Source of the DNA: Paraburkholderia humisilvae
Lineage (GTDB): Bacteria > Pseudomonadota > Gammaproteobacteria > Burkholderiales > Burkholderiaceae
Direction: 5' to 3'
DNA length: 64,000 nt
Assembly: GCF_902859855.1 (NCBI RefSeq)
Contig: NZ_CADIKH010000025.1
Location: 43,133 to 107,132 of the forward strand
In this document: positions 33,102-41,889 of the stretch, in pieces
Layout of the letters: each line of letters opens with the position of its first letter
Numbering within the stretch: the stretch's first letter is position 1
Position numbers and translations under genes: made by a program
The notes under the pieces: model-generated
What the model was told of the DNA's origin: nothing
What the model saw: only the letters and a program-made list of their open reading frames with translations
Databases searched by the model: none

Positions 33102-33484
33102 GATGACCGTGTGTTTCGGTTAGGGATTGAGGAGGCCATCGCGTGCGCACTTTGCACGGTGAAAGCGCGTGCACAGAATAAAACTGTGCAGTAGGCCTCA
33201 ATTGTAGAGGCAGTCATCGCTGTTTCCACCGCGTTTGCACAGGTTCGGAGCATATGTGTATGAAAACCCAGGCTTTATCCTATTCCCGAAGCAGCCGTAT
33301 GCCCCTAGAATATCGACTTCCTTTGCCGGGCTGCGCGACGTGAAGAGGTGAAATTCATACGATCATATTCGTGGGGTTGAATCCCGTTCACTTCATTCGT
33401 AGTACGTCGCGCTGATGCCGTGCGTGTTGTATCCGCACTGCCGCTCACGCCCGCAGCCTTCTGATTCGACTGCGAGATATCTAC
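33102..33484. other. Intergenic region between LysE and the M23 peptidase
   Basis: A divergent 380-bp gap. ORFs here lack supporting signals. A CATATGTGTATG-like AT-rich patch at 33250 may be promoter DNA. I see no clear repeat or hairpin. Confidence 0.35.
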
Positions 33485-34897
33485 GTGACGGTACGCCGAC
33501 GTTCTTTTCTCGCGCACGGGCAGCGCACGTCTGGCGACGCAGCGCTTCCGGCGCGTTATGCATTCCATTCGCTTCTTACTGCCGCCGCGCGTGCGGCGTT
33601 TCTGATCGGTATCGCGGCCGCTTGCGGGTTGCCCGCGGCATCGGGCGCACCCGCGCTCATTGCCGCAGATCGCGCCGCGCAGCAGGCACCGTACTATGCG
33701 TCCGCGAATAGCGCATCTCGCGCGCAGCAGTCTGCTGAATTCTCCGACACCGACGATACGCCGCGCGACCCGGTCGACTCGCTGTGGGCGAGCCACGGCG
33801 AAACCCCCTCACAGTCGGATACGACGTTGCGCTACGGCGCGCCCATTCTCGCGTCGATGTGCGCCGCGGCGCCTGCCCTGTGCGTACCGGATGAGTATCT
33901 TTACGCGGCTCGCGATGCTTCCGACGCACTGAACACAAGCGCGTCGAGCGACGCGAATGACCCTACCGGTTTGAACAATGAAAGTGACGCAACCCGCTCG
34001 CCGCTCGCAGGCGCGTCGCCGTGGTCGTTGTCCGACGCAGGCTACGACGCGCGCTCGATCGCACGCACGGGCCACATCGAGCACGATTTGAGTGACGCGC
34101 TGACGCAAGCCGATTTGCCGGCTGACCTCGTCGCGCAAGTCGAACATCTGTTTGCGGGGCGTCTTGATCCGGTCGTGGCGTCCGCGCCCAGTGATGGATT
34201 TCGCCTCATTTATGAACGCAGCGATCCGACCGATGCGGTGTCGCGCCATCCGCGCATCACCGCAGTGGAAGTCCGGCTTGGCGATCGCACGTACACGGCG
34301 CTCTGGTTTATCGCACCCGGCAGCACGCATGGCGAGTACTACACGTTCGACGGTAGCCTGCTGCCCGCCGAACCGTTTGCGATGCCGGTGAATTACGATC
34401 GGGTCAGTTCTCCGTTCGGTGAACGGATGCACCCGGTGTCGGGCGAAGAACGCTTTCACACCGGCGTTGATCTGACCGCGCACATCGGTGCGCCGGTGTT
34501 GTCGGCGGCGGCCGGCACCGTGGAGTTTGTCGGTGTGCGCAGCGGCTACGGCCGGCACATCGTGATCGACCACGGTAACGGTTATACAACCTGCTACGCG
34601 CATCTGTCCGCTTTCGCGCCCGGTTTGCGCGCAGGCATGCAGGTCGCCGAGGGGCAGCGCATCGGTTCGGTCGGCCGTAGTGGTGTCGCGACCGGGCCGC
34701 ACCTGCATTACGAAGTGCGGATCAACGAACAGCCGGTTGACCCGCTTACGTTGACCGAGCGTGTTTTCACCCCGCCGCTTACGCCCGCGCAGCGGTTTGC
34801 GCTTGCGCAGGCGGCAGGCGCAGCACGCGAGCAACTGACGGCGCTGTCCGACAGCGGCACGCGTGTCGCGGCGATACGGCCTGCGATGCTGTTCTGA
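33485..34897 (+). CDS. M23 family metallopeptidase (LytM/NlpD-like, exported)
   Basis: The 470-aa protein has an N-terminal hydrophobic export segment (AAFLIGIAAACGLPAASGAP, residues 37-56), a Ser/Asp/Thr-rich linker and a C-terminal M23 domain (about 300-420). Zinc ligands are in HTGVDL and PHLHYEV, with YGRHIVIDHGNGYTTCYAHL between them. An OapA-like middle region (LPADLVAQVEHLF) precedes the peptidase domain. Such enzymes cleave peptidoglycan cross-links in the periplasm. The GTG at 33485 is the furthest start; no Shine-Dalgarno clearly decides it. Confidence 0.88.
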   Translation: MTVRRRSFLAHGQRTSGDAALPARYAFHSLLTAAARAAFLIGIAAACGLPAASGAPALIAADRAAQQAPYYASANSASRAQQSAEFSDTDDTPRDPVDSLWASHGETPSQSDTTLRYGAPILASMCAAAPALCVPDEYLYAARDASDALNTSASSDANDPTGLNNESDATRSPLAGASPWSLSDAGYDARSIARTGHIEHDLSDALTQADLPADLVAQVEHLFAGRLDPVVASAPSDGFRLIYERSDPTDAVSRHPRITAVEVRLGDRTYTALWFIAPGSTHGEYYTFDGSLLPAEPFAMPVNYDRVSSPFGERMHPVSGEERFHTGVDLTAHIGAPVLSAAAGTVEFVGVRSGYGRHIVIDHGNGYTTCYAHLSAFAPGLRAGMQVAEGQRIGSVGRSGVATGPHLHYEVRINEQPVDPLTLTERVFTPPLTPAQRFALAQAAGAAREQLTALSDSGTRVAAIRPAMLF

Positions 34898-35047
34898 GCG
34901 CGGGCGACGCGCCGGTGCGCCGATATCTCCGTCATCCTTAGAAATGCGGACGGGATGAGGTATTCGCCGATCCACCGTGAATGTTGGGGTGTTCGTTCCG
35001 CATCGCAGAAGTGCTACGATGCCCTGACGACGATGATGGAGGTGGAA

Positions 35048-35356
35048 ATGGCTACCTATGCTATCGATGCCGTGCGCATTAACCCCACGACTGACCGCGT
35101 CACCCACGTTCGCTGGGCGCTCGTCAACCCAAAAACGAACGAGTGGATGTCGCCGCACGAAATCGTCGAGATCGCGGACGTGGTTCACGCAATCCGCACG
35201 GGGAACGCGGTCTGGTCGCTATTTACACTAGGCGGGATGAAACTGCTCGGGCCCAAGATCAAAACGGTTTCGCATACCGACGGCCTCGACGGCATCGACA
35301 CCGACATTCCCGACGGCCACGTCGAGAAATTTATCGACGATCTACCTCGCGTCTGA
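35048..35356 (+). CDS. Conserved hypothetical protein (102 aa)
   Basis: The product begins MATYAIDAVRINPTTDRVTH and has a compact alpha/beta pattern with WALVNPKTNEWM and a Gly/Asp-rich C terminus (DGLDGIDTDIPDG). GGAGGTGG at 35038-35045 selects ATG 35048 over an upstream in-frame start. It stands alone between the peptidase and acyl-CoA synthetase. Family not identified with certainty. Confidence 0.7.
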   Translation: MATYAIDAVRINPTTDRVTHVRWALVNPKTNEWMSPHEIVEIADVVHAIRTGNAVWSLFTLGGMKLLGPKIKTVSHTDGLDGIDTDIPDGHVEKFIDDLPRV

Positions 35357-35504
35357 CTCTCCTGTTACCTGTATTGCGGTGCGCAACGGAGCGTTCCGCC
35401 GCCGATGCGGTGCTCCGCCGTCGTTTGACACAAGCGCGCATTGCGTCGCACAGCCGGATGCAAGCGTTGCGACGCAACGGTGCGAGCGTTCAAGGAGAGA
35501 CGCG

Positions 35505-37166
35505 ATGACGCAGATGTTCGACGAAGGTCTGAGCCGCCGCGACGCGAACTACGTGCCGCTCACACCAATCGATTTCATCGCGCGCGCCGCGGAAATCTAC
35601 GGCGAACGCGCCGCGATGGTTTACGGCGACGTCCGGCGCAACTGGCGCGAAACCTATGAGCGCGTATGCCGCCTCGCCAGCGCACTCGAGCAGGAGGGCA
35701 TCGGCCGTGGCGACACAGTGGCTGTGCTGCTCCCCAATATTCCCGCGATGATCGAAGCGCATTTCGGTGTGCCGATGGCTGGCGCCGTGCTCAACACGAT
35801 CAACACACGGCTCGATATCGCGTCGATCCTGTTTATGCTGCGTCATGGCGAGGCCAAGCTGCTGATTGTCGACACCGAATTTGCCGAACTCGCGCAACGC
35901 GCCGCGCTGGAGATACCGGCGCTGCGCATTGTCAGTGTCAGCGATGCGATGCCAGCCGATCCCCATGCGTTTTCGCGTGCAACCGATTACGAAGCATTCC
36001 TGCTCAATGGTGATCCGCGGTTTGCCTGGACGCCGCCCGCTGACGAATGGGATGCGATCGCGCTGAACTACACGTCAGGTACGACGGGCGACCCGAAAGG
36101 CGTCGTTTATCACCATCGTGGCGCGTATCTGAATGCGCTGAGCAACATATTGGAGTGGGATTTACCCAAGCACGCGGTGTATCTGTGGACGCTGCCGCTG
36201 TTTCACTGCAACGGCTGGTGTTTTCCGTGGACGATCGCGGCGCGCGCGGGTGTCAACGTATGCCTACGCAGGTTCGACGCGAAGACGGTATTCGACCTGA
36301 TCCGCCGTGAACGCGTCACTCACTACTGCGGTGCGCCGATCGTGCAGAGCGCGCTCGCCAATGCGCCTGAGCAATGGCGCGAAGGGATCACGCATCAGGT
36401 GTCGACGATGGTCGCGGGCGCGCCGCCGTCGCCTGCCGTGATCGCGCGGATGAAGGCAATCGGCTTCGATCTCACGCATGTATACGGCTTGACCGAAGTG
36501 TATGGGCCGGCATCCGTGTGCGCGAAGCAACAGAGTTGGGACGCGCTGTGCGATGACGACTGCGCGCGGATGAACGCGCGCCAAGGGGTGCGATATCACC
36601 TGCAGGCGGCCGCGGCGGTGCTTGATCCGGCCACGCTCGAGCCGGTTCCGTCCGATGGCGCGACGCTCGGCGAAGTGATGTTCCGCGGCAATATCTGCAT
36701 GAAGGGCTATTTGAAGAACGAACAGGCGACTGCAGAGGCGTTCCGCGGCGGCTGGTTTCATACCGGTGATATCGCGGTGCTCATGTCGGACGGCTACTTC
36801 CGCATCACGGACCGCAGCAAGGACATCATCATTTCAGGGGGTGAGAATATCTCGAGTATCGAAGTGGAAGACGCGCTATACCGGCATCCGGCGGTGTCGG
36901 TCGCAGCGGTCGTTGCGATGCCCGACCCGAAGTGGGGCGAAGTGCCGTGCGCGTTCGTCGAGTTGAAGGACGGCGCGCAAGTGACGGCCGATGAGATCGT
37001 CGCGCACTGTCGCGCGTTGCTTGCCGGCTACAAGGTGCCCAAGGCCGTGGTCTTCGGCGAATTGCCGAAGACCTCCACCGGCAAGATTCAGAAATTCGAA
37101 CTACGTGCGCGCGTCAAATCGGCACAGGCAATCGACTTTGTCACAGTCCCACCCGATGCGCAGTGA
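35505..37166 (+). CDS. Acyl-CoA synthetase (AMP-forming, ANL superfamily)
   Basis: The 553-aa protein has the AMP-binding core A3 motif LNYTSGTTGDPKGVVYHHRG (about residue 185), A5 YGLTEVYG, A7 HTGDIAV, A8 ITDRSKDIIISGGENIS and the catalytic A10 lysine in KTSTGKIQKFELR. It activates a fatty or other carboxylic acid to acyl-CoA via an acyl-adenylate. Sequence features fit the DMSO/medium-chain-type group. AAGGAGAGA precedes ATG 35505. Its last 26 bases overlap the end of the convergent LysE gene. Confidence 0.9.
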   Translation: MTQMFDEGLSRRDANYVPLTPIDFIARAAEIYGERAAMVYGDVRRNWRETYERVCRLASALEQEGIGRGDTVAVLLPNIPAMIEAHFGVPMAGAVLNTINTRLDIASILFMLRHGEAKLLIVDTEFAELAQRAALEIPALRIVSVSDAMPADPHAFSRATDYEAFLLNGDPRFAWTPPADEWDAIALNYTSGTTGDPKGVVYHHRGAYLNALSNILEWDLPKHAVYLWTLPLFHCNGWCFPWTIAARAGVNVCLRRFDAKTVFDLIRRERVTHYCGAPIVQSALANAPEQWREGITHQVSTMVAGAPPSPAVIARMKAIGFDLTHVYGLTEVYGPASVCAKQQSWDALCDDDCARMNARQGVRYHLQAAAAVLDPATLEPVPSDGATLGEVMFRGNICMKGYLKNEQATAEAFRGGWFHTGDIAVLMSDGYFRITDRSKDIIISGGENISSIEVEDALYRHPAVSVAAVVAMPDPKWGEVPCAFVELKDGAQVTADEIVAHCRALLAGYKVPKAVVFGELPKTSTGKIQKFELRARVKSAQAIDFVTVPPDAQ

Positions 37167-37779
37167 AAATCAGCCGCAGACCGAGTGCCGCAATCGCCGT
37201 CGCGGCGAGACGATCGATCGCTTTCTTTGCTTTTACATAGAACTCGCGCGCGTGCCGACTCGAAAAGAACACCGCGACGACCGTGTACCAGCCCGCTTCG
37301 ATCGCGAACACCGCGGGCGGCAGGACTGCGTAGCACCATGCCGGCGGGTGCTGCGGCAACAGCGCGGCAAAGATACTGCCGTAGAAAATCGCCGTTTTCG
37401 GATTACTTAATTGCGTCGATAAACCGACCCAGAACGAGCGGCGCGCGTCGCCACCCGCACCGGTCTGAATGCCGTCGAACGACAGCGGCGCAGCCGCGCC
37501 GCGCCAGATCTTCGACGCGATATAAATGAGGTACAGGCCGCCTGCAATCTTAAGGCTCACATAAAGCCATTCGACTGCGGCGAGCACCGTATAGAGGCCT
37601 AAAAGCGCGATGCCGCTAAAGAAGACTCCGCCAAAGCCCATGCCTAGCGCAGTGGCGAGACCGTCGCGGCGCGACAGGCCAATTGCATTGCGTGCAACGA
37701 CGAGAAAGCTGGGTCCGGGACTCATTGCACCGATTAGCAGCGCGCCAAGAATGGCGGCGATGGCGGCTTGGGCTGTCAT
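37141..37779 (-). CDS. LysE family exporter
   Basis: The 212-aa protein has six helices and LLIGAMSPGPSFLVVARNAI (about residue 13), KIAGGLYLIYIASKIWRG and LSTQLSNPKTAIFYGSIFAA. The start MTAQAAIAAI (ATG 37777-37779) follows AGGAGAA; the 60-codon upstream extension is unlikely coding. The 3' end overlaps the acyl-CoA synthetase gene by 26 bp on the opposite strand, so the transcripts are antisense at their ends. Confidence 0.9.
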   Translation of the reverse strand: MTAQAAIAAILGALLIGAMSPGPSFLVVARNAIGLSRRDGLATALGMGFGGVFFSGIALLGLYTVLAAVEWLYVSLKIAGGLYLIYIASKIWRGAAAPLSFDGIQTGAGGDARRSFWVGLSTQLSNPKTAIFYGSIFAALLPQHPPAWCYAVLPPAVFAIEAGWYTVVAVFFSSRHAREFYVKAKKAIDRLAATAIAALGLRLIFTAHRVGL

Positions 37780-38302
37780 GGCGAGGTTCTCCTCAGGATG
37801 CGGCGGGAAGAGTCGCACGATAGCACGAGCGCAATCGCCAATGGCTCCAATGCTGTGCCCAAGCACTGTCATTGCGTTTTGATTTGTAGAGAACATCGTG
37901 GGCAAAAGCGGCTTGCTGCCCGCAAACGTCGAGCCGGTGCGCCTCCCGGCGTCGCGCCGCACGACGGCCGCATACCTGGTGCTGCGTAAAATGAGTGTAG
38001 AATCGCATGCAAATCAGAGAAGCAACCCGCAATGCACCAGGGTTCTATCAGCGAAGGCTCGCAACGGCCATTCGGCACATGACTCACTTCGGCACATGAC
38101 TCACACACACCGCTCATCTGACGCTCGAGGCCGATCGCGGGCGGGCATTTGCCGTCAATCAGACTGGTTGGGTATGGCTGCTATTCCGGCACTATTGGGG
38201 CGGCTTGTCGTGTCCATCAGGTTCGTATAAAGACTTCGCTGAAATGGCGAAGCCTTTGTGTTTTTATAACGCGCGTCATTCCGGCCGCGATATCGATACT
38301 TT
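37780..38302. other. Intergenic region with 17-bp tandem repeat
   Basis: About 520 bp without a convincing gene. It contains a 17-bp tandem duplication at 38071-38104. A weak CTTCGC-N7-GCGAAG hairpin with a T-rich run lies at about 38235-38265, upstream of the H-NS-like gene. Confidence 0.4.
38071..38104. repeat. Perfect 17-bp tandem duplication
   Basis: TTCGGCACATGACTCAC occurs twice head to tail (38071-38087, 38088-38104) in the intergenic region between the LysE gene and the H-NS-like gene. It looks like simple duplication. Confidence 0.85.
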
Positions 38303-38557
38303 ATGAAAGAGCGAGAGGAACATCGATTGTTCGACTCCGATGGTGAGGCGCGCGAGCGGCTGATCGTCTGGATCAGGCGCCGTATGGAAGAGTACGGCAT
38401 CTCGATCGAAGCGCTAGCGGCCGCGTTGACTGAAGACGCGGCCACACCAAAATACCGCGACGCCTACGGCAATACGTGGGACGGCAAGGGCGAGCGCCCG
38501 GACTGGCTCACGCGCGCGATCAACGCCGGGCAGAATATCGAGCACTTCCGCTGCTGA
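38303..38557 (+). CDS. H-NS histone family-like small DNA-binding protein
   Basis: The 84-aa product has a short helical N terminus (ERLIVWIRRRMEEYGISIEA) and the C-terminal H-NS-type segment YRDAYGNTWDGKGERPDWL, which parallels the YRD..G.TWSGRGR.P.W DNA-binding loop of Burkholderia H-NS proteins. The N-terminal oligomerisation domain is shorter than usual. It probably modulates AT-rich promoters. ATG 38303 lacks a clear Shine-Dalgarno; no better start exists. Confidence 0.75.
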   Translation: MKEREEHRLFDSDGEARERLIVWIRRRMEEYGISIEALAAALTEDAATPKYRDAYGNTWDGKGERPDWLTRAINAGQNIEHFRC

Positions 38558-38694
38558 CCGCTGAACTTGCCGCGTGCATTGCCGACGCTGCTTAATAGGC
38601 CATTGCGCGCAATGGCGCATCGGATATGCGTAAGCGTTAACGCGCTAACGCTGGTCGACGCGCTGCACAACGCCGGGTAAAGGAGACAAACGCC

Positions 38695-39474
38695 GTGTCC
38701 GATACGGTCGCACGCTCTTGTAGCGAAGCAGAACGGGCCATCCGCTGCGACCTCGCCGCGCTCTACCGGCTTGTCGCGCACTTTCGCATGACGGATTTGA
38801 TCGATACGCACATTACCGCGCGTGTGCCGGGGCCCGAGCATCATTTTCTGATCAATCGATACGGGGTGCTGTTCAACGAAATGCGCGCGTCGGATCTCGT
38901 GAAAATCGATTGTGATGGCCGCTTGGTCGAAGCGCCCGAGCAGGTGGCGCGTCATCCTGAGCGCTATCGTGTGAATGCCGCCGGCTTTACGATTCATTCC
39001 GCCGTTCATCTTGCGCGTCCGGATTTGTGCTTCGTCATTCATACGCATACGGCCGCCGGCGCCGCGGTGTCCGCGCAAAAGCAGGGGCTGCTGCCGATCA
39101 GCCAGCACGCGCTGAAGTTTTATGGGCACCTCGCCTACCACGACTATGAAGGCATTGCGCTCGATATCGGGGAACGCGAGAGACTGGTTGCCGATCTGGG
39201 CAACCGCAATGCGATGATTCTGCGCAATCATGGCCTGCTCGTCGGCGGACCATCCGCTGCGACCGCGTTCGAGGAAATTCATTTTCTCGAACGCGCGTGT
39301 CAGATTCAGGTGCAGGCGCTTGCCGGCAATGCGGAGCTCGTGATTCCACCGGCGGCTGTCTGCGAACGGACCGCGGCGCAGTTCCAGCGCGATGACTCGG
39401 AAGGGATCGCCGCGCTCGCCTGGCAGGCCGCGCTGCGGCTAATCGATACTGCCGGCTCCGATTACCGCAGCTGA
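38695..39474 (+). CDS. Class II aldolase/adducin family protein
   Basis: The 259-aa protein has metal ligands in CFVIHTHTAAGAAVSA (about residue 108) and ILRNHGLLVGG (about residue 180), and DTHITARVPGPEHHFLINRYG at the N terminus. These are the features of class II aldolase/adducin enzymes, which cleave or epimerise sugar phosphates or act on related substrates. Start is a GTG at 38695 with AGGAGACAAA upstream. It lies next to a GcvA-type LysR gene (convergent). Specific substrate unknown. Confidence 0.88.
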   Translation: MSDTVARSCSEAERAIRCDLAALYRLVAHFRMTDLIDTHITARVPGPEHHFLINRYGVLFNEMRASDLVKIDCDGRLVEAPEQVARHPERYRVNAAGFTIHSAVHLARPDLCFVIHTHTAAGAAVSAQKQGLLPISQHALKFYGHLAYHDYEGIALDIGERERLVADLGNRNAMILRNHGLLVGGPSAATAFEEIHFLERACQIQVQALAGNAELVIPPAAVCERTAAQFQRDDSEGIAALAWQAALRLIDTAGSDYRS

Positions 39475-39544
39475 TGCACGGGTGGCAATCACGCAATGAT
39501 GGCCACTGCCATGCGCGAAAACCGTGCACAGAATGGGCAAGACG

Positions 39545-39567
39545 AAAAAAAGCCCGCGTAGGCGGGC
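39545..39567 (-). terminator. Rho-independent terminator on the minus strand
   Basis: GCCCGC (39552-39557) pairs with GCGGGC (39562-39567) around GTAG, with a T7 tract following on the minus strand. It lies 186 bp beyond the stop of the LysR gene at 39753 and blocks read-through into the aldolase gene. Confidence 0.85.
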
Positions 39568-39752
39568 CTCAAGAACTGCTAGGAGTTTCGTTGCGAGATA
39601 ACTCGCAGCGAGACTTTACAATGGCATTGTGAAAGCTACGTGACTCTTCCGCTGCCTGCAACGATGTGGATCAGACCCGGCGCGTCGCGCAAACACGCAA
39701 TGAATGCGCGCACAAGCGAACCCTTAGCCCGAGGCCGTCGCGCGCCATGTGC

Positions 39753-40685
39753 TTACGAAGCACGATCGTCGCCCACGAGCGCCGGGTTTTGCTGCTGATA
39801 CAGCGCCGCCTGGTCGAGCAGCCATTCGCGAAACCGCGCAAGCGGTTTGCCGTGACTGAGCTCGGTCGGGTAGACGAGATAGTACGCGGCGTCGGCGATC
39901 ATCGGCGCGTCGAATGGAATCATCAGCTTGAGCGGCTCGAACAGGCCCGCGAGAAAAAAGCGCGGCACCATCGCAATGCCGAGGCCGGCTGCGGCGGCGC
40001 TGATCAGCATCGTATGCAATTCGTAGCGTACGCCTTGCATCGAGCGCGGATCGTGGATGCCGAGATTCGCGAACCACACCGACCAGCTTTCGGGGCGGGT
40101 GGTCGAATGCAGCAGTGGGTAGTCGAGCAGGTCCGCCGCTTGTCTGAGCGGCCGTGACAACAGCGTTGCCGAACACACCGGCACCACTTCTTCGCGAAAC
40201 AGAAAGTCGGCCGATGTGCCGGGCCACGTCGGCTTGCCGTAGTGAATCGCCGCTTCAAAATGACTGTCGGCAATCGGGAACGTGCCCGTGCGCACCCCCA
40301 TGTTCACGCGCACGTCGGAAAAGCGCGCGTTGAAGTCCGGCATCCGCGGAATCAGCCATTGCGATGCGAACGTCGGCAACACGGCGAGCTCGAGAAAGCC
40401 GCCGCCGCTGCCGTGCGCGATGATCGACAGCGTATCGCGATCGAGCTCTTCGAGCGCGCGGCGCACCTGCGCGCCATACACCTTGCCCGCCTTCGTCAGC
40501 ACGACCCGCTGCTTCACGCGTACGAACAATTGCACGCCGAGATTGCTTTCCAGCGCATTGATTTGCCGTGACACTGCGCTTTCCGTGAGGAACAGCTCGC
40601 GCGCCGCATGCGTAAAGCTTTCATGACGCGCGGCCGCTTCGAACGCGAGCAGCGCGCCCATGTTGGGCAGTTTGAATTTGCGCAT
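39753..40685 (-). CDS. LysR family regulator, GcvA-like
   Basis: The 310-aa protein has the GcvA-type N terminus (LPNMGALLAFEAAARHESFT, then AARELFLTESAVSRQINALE) and an effector domain with WLIPRMPDFNARFSDVRVN. It is divergent from the HglS-like/YdiJ-like pair with 109 bp between starts, which makes it the probable regulator of those lysine/2-oxoadipate genes. The ATG at 40685 opens the HTH directly. Confidence 0.9.
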   Translation of the reverse strand: MRKFKLPNMGALLAFEAAARHESFTHAARELFLTESAVSRQINALESNLGVQLFVRVKQRVVLTKAGKVYGAQVRRALEELDRDTLSIIAHGSGGGFLELAVLPTFASQWLIPRMPDFNARFSDVRVNMGVRTGTFPIADSHFEAAIHYGKPTWPGTSADFLFREEVVPVCSATLLSRPLRQAADLLDYPLLHSTTRPESWSVWFANLGIHDPRSMQGVRYELHTMLISAAAAGLGIAMVPRFFLAGLFEPLKLMIPFDAPMIADAAYYLVYPTELSHGKPLARFREWLLDQAALYQQQNPALVGDDRAS

Positions 40686-40794
40686 GTTGATTCCAAAAAC
40701 GCATCAAGTTTGGATATTAACTCGCTTTACCATGGGTTAAGAATTTTGAATAATGCGATTTTCTTCCCGCTATCAATGCGGCGGAGCGATGCCG

Positions 40795-41889
40795 ATGCCC
40801 TCCGCCGCGAGCCGGACAATCACCATGCGAACGATGCTGAATGCGAATGTCGAACACCTGCTGCACACGCTCTTCGGCGAATCCCGCACCGCGCTGCTGT
40901 TCGCGACACTGAACCACCCGGCGCTATTGAACGAATGGGAAGAGGGCGTCGTTACGCGCGCGGAACTCGCGCAGGCGCTGAACATGGCACTTTTCGAAGG
41001 CTTGCTCGCGCGCTCGCCGAACGGCCGTGCCTACACGCAGGACGCGCTTGCGGCGGGCGGCAGCGTCCATTTCGATCATGGCGCGTTGCGCACCGTGCGC
41101 TGGCCGCATAACGGCGCGCTGCCAGCGGGCGAAGCGGCATTTGCGCGTATCCTTCGTGCATTGGGGTTTCGGATCGCCGGACGCTACCCGCTCGACCGGC
41201 TCGGCATGACGGGCCGCGCGTGGGCGCACGACGACGCACCCGATGAAATCGCGCAGTTCTTCGTCAGCGAATTGCATCCGGAGCGCTTTTCCGATCCGTT
41301 CCAGCAGGCGGTGACGAACGTGGTCGGGGCATCGCGCGATCCGCTGACGCCCGCTGCGCTCGCGCAGTTGTGGGAACTGGAACGCGACGGCGTGCTGCCG
41401 CTTGAAGGCGCACAGCGGTTGCTGCCGGGGCTGGTCGGCGCGTTCGCGCGGCACCACGACGTGCCGGACGAGGCGGACTACGAGACGCTGCTAAAGGAAT
41501 CGCCGGAAATGGCCTGGATCGCCACCGAAGGCAATGCATTCAATCACGCGACCGATCGCGTTGCCGATGTGTTCAAGCTGGCCGAAGCCGAAAAGGCAAA
41601 GGGACGTCCGATGAAGGTCGACGTCGAATGCTCGCGCTCGGGGCGCGTGTTCCAGACGGCGTACCGCGCCGACACCGTGGTGCGCGAATTCCGCACCGCG
41701 AACGGCGGCGTCGTCACGCGCGAAGTGCCCGGCTCGTTTTATGAGTTCATTACGCGCAAGCGTCACTTCGATCAGGCGACGCGCCGCTGGGAAACCGATT
41801 TGCGATTCGATGCGGGCAACGCGCAGGGCATCTTCAGGATGACGGCGCAGCAGCCCACAGCGCAGAGCGCGTCAGAGAGGACAGTGTGA
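40795..41889 (+). CDS. hglS: DUF1338 / HglS-like 2-oxoadipate dioxygenase/decarboxylase
   Basis: The 364-aa protein belongs to DUF1338. P. putida HglS converts 2-oxoadipate to D-2-hydroxyglutarate with Fe(II) and O2. Metal-site motifs visible are VHFDHGALRTVRW (about residue 92) and the family segment FARHHDVPDEADYETLL, followed by ATEGNAFNHATDRV. I chose ATG 40795 because GGAG at 40783-40786 is 8 bases away; starts at 40753 or 40825 are possible. It overlaps the downstream YdiJ-like gene (GTGA), the enzyme that oxidises D-2-hydroxyglutarate. Confidence 0.85.
   Translation: MPSAASRTITMRTMLNANVEHLLHTLFGESRTALLFATLNHPALLNEWEEGVVTRAELAQALNMALFEGLLARSPNGRAYTQDALAAGGSVHFDHGALRTVRWPHNGALPAGEAAFARILRALGFRIAGRYPLDRLGMTGRAWAHDDAPDEIAQFFVSELHPERFSDPFQQAVTNVVGASRDPLTPAALAQLWELERDGVLPLEGAQRLLPGLVGAFARHHDVPDEADYETLLKESPEMAWIATEGNAFNHATDRVADVFKLAEAEKAKGRPMKVDVECSRSGRVFQTAYRADTVVREFRTANGGVVTREVPGSFYEFITRKRHFDQATRRWETDLRFDAGNAQGIFRMTAQQPTAQSASERTV

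Noticed and set aside
33809..35188. 459-aa minus-strand ORF over the M23 peptidase
   Set aside because: Composition typical of antisense frames and the peptidase frame has clear zinc motifs.
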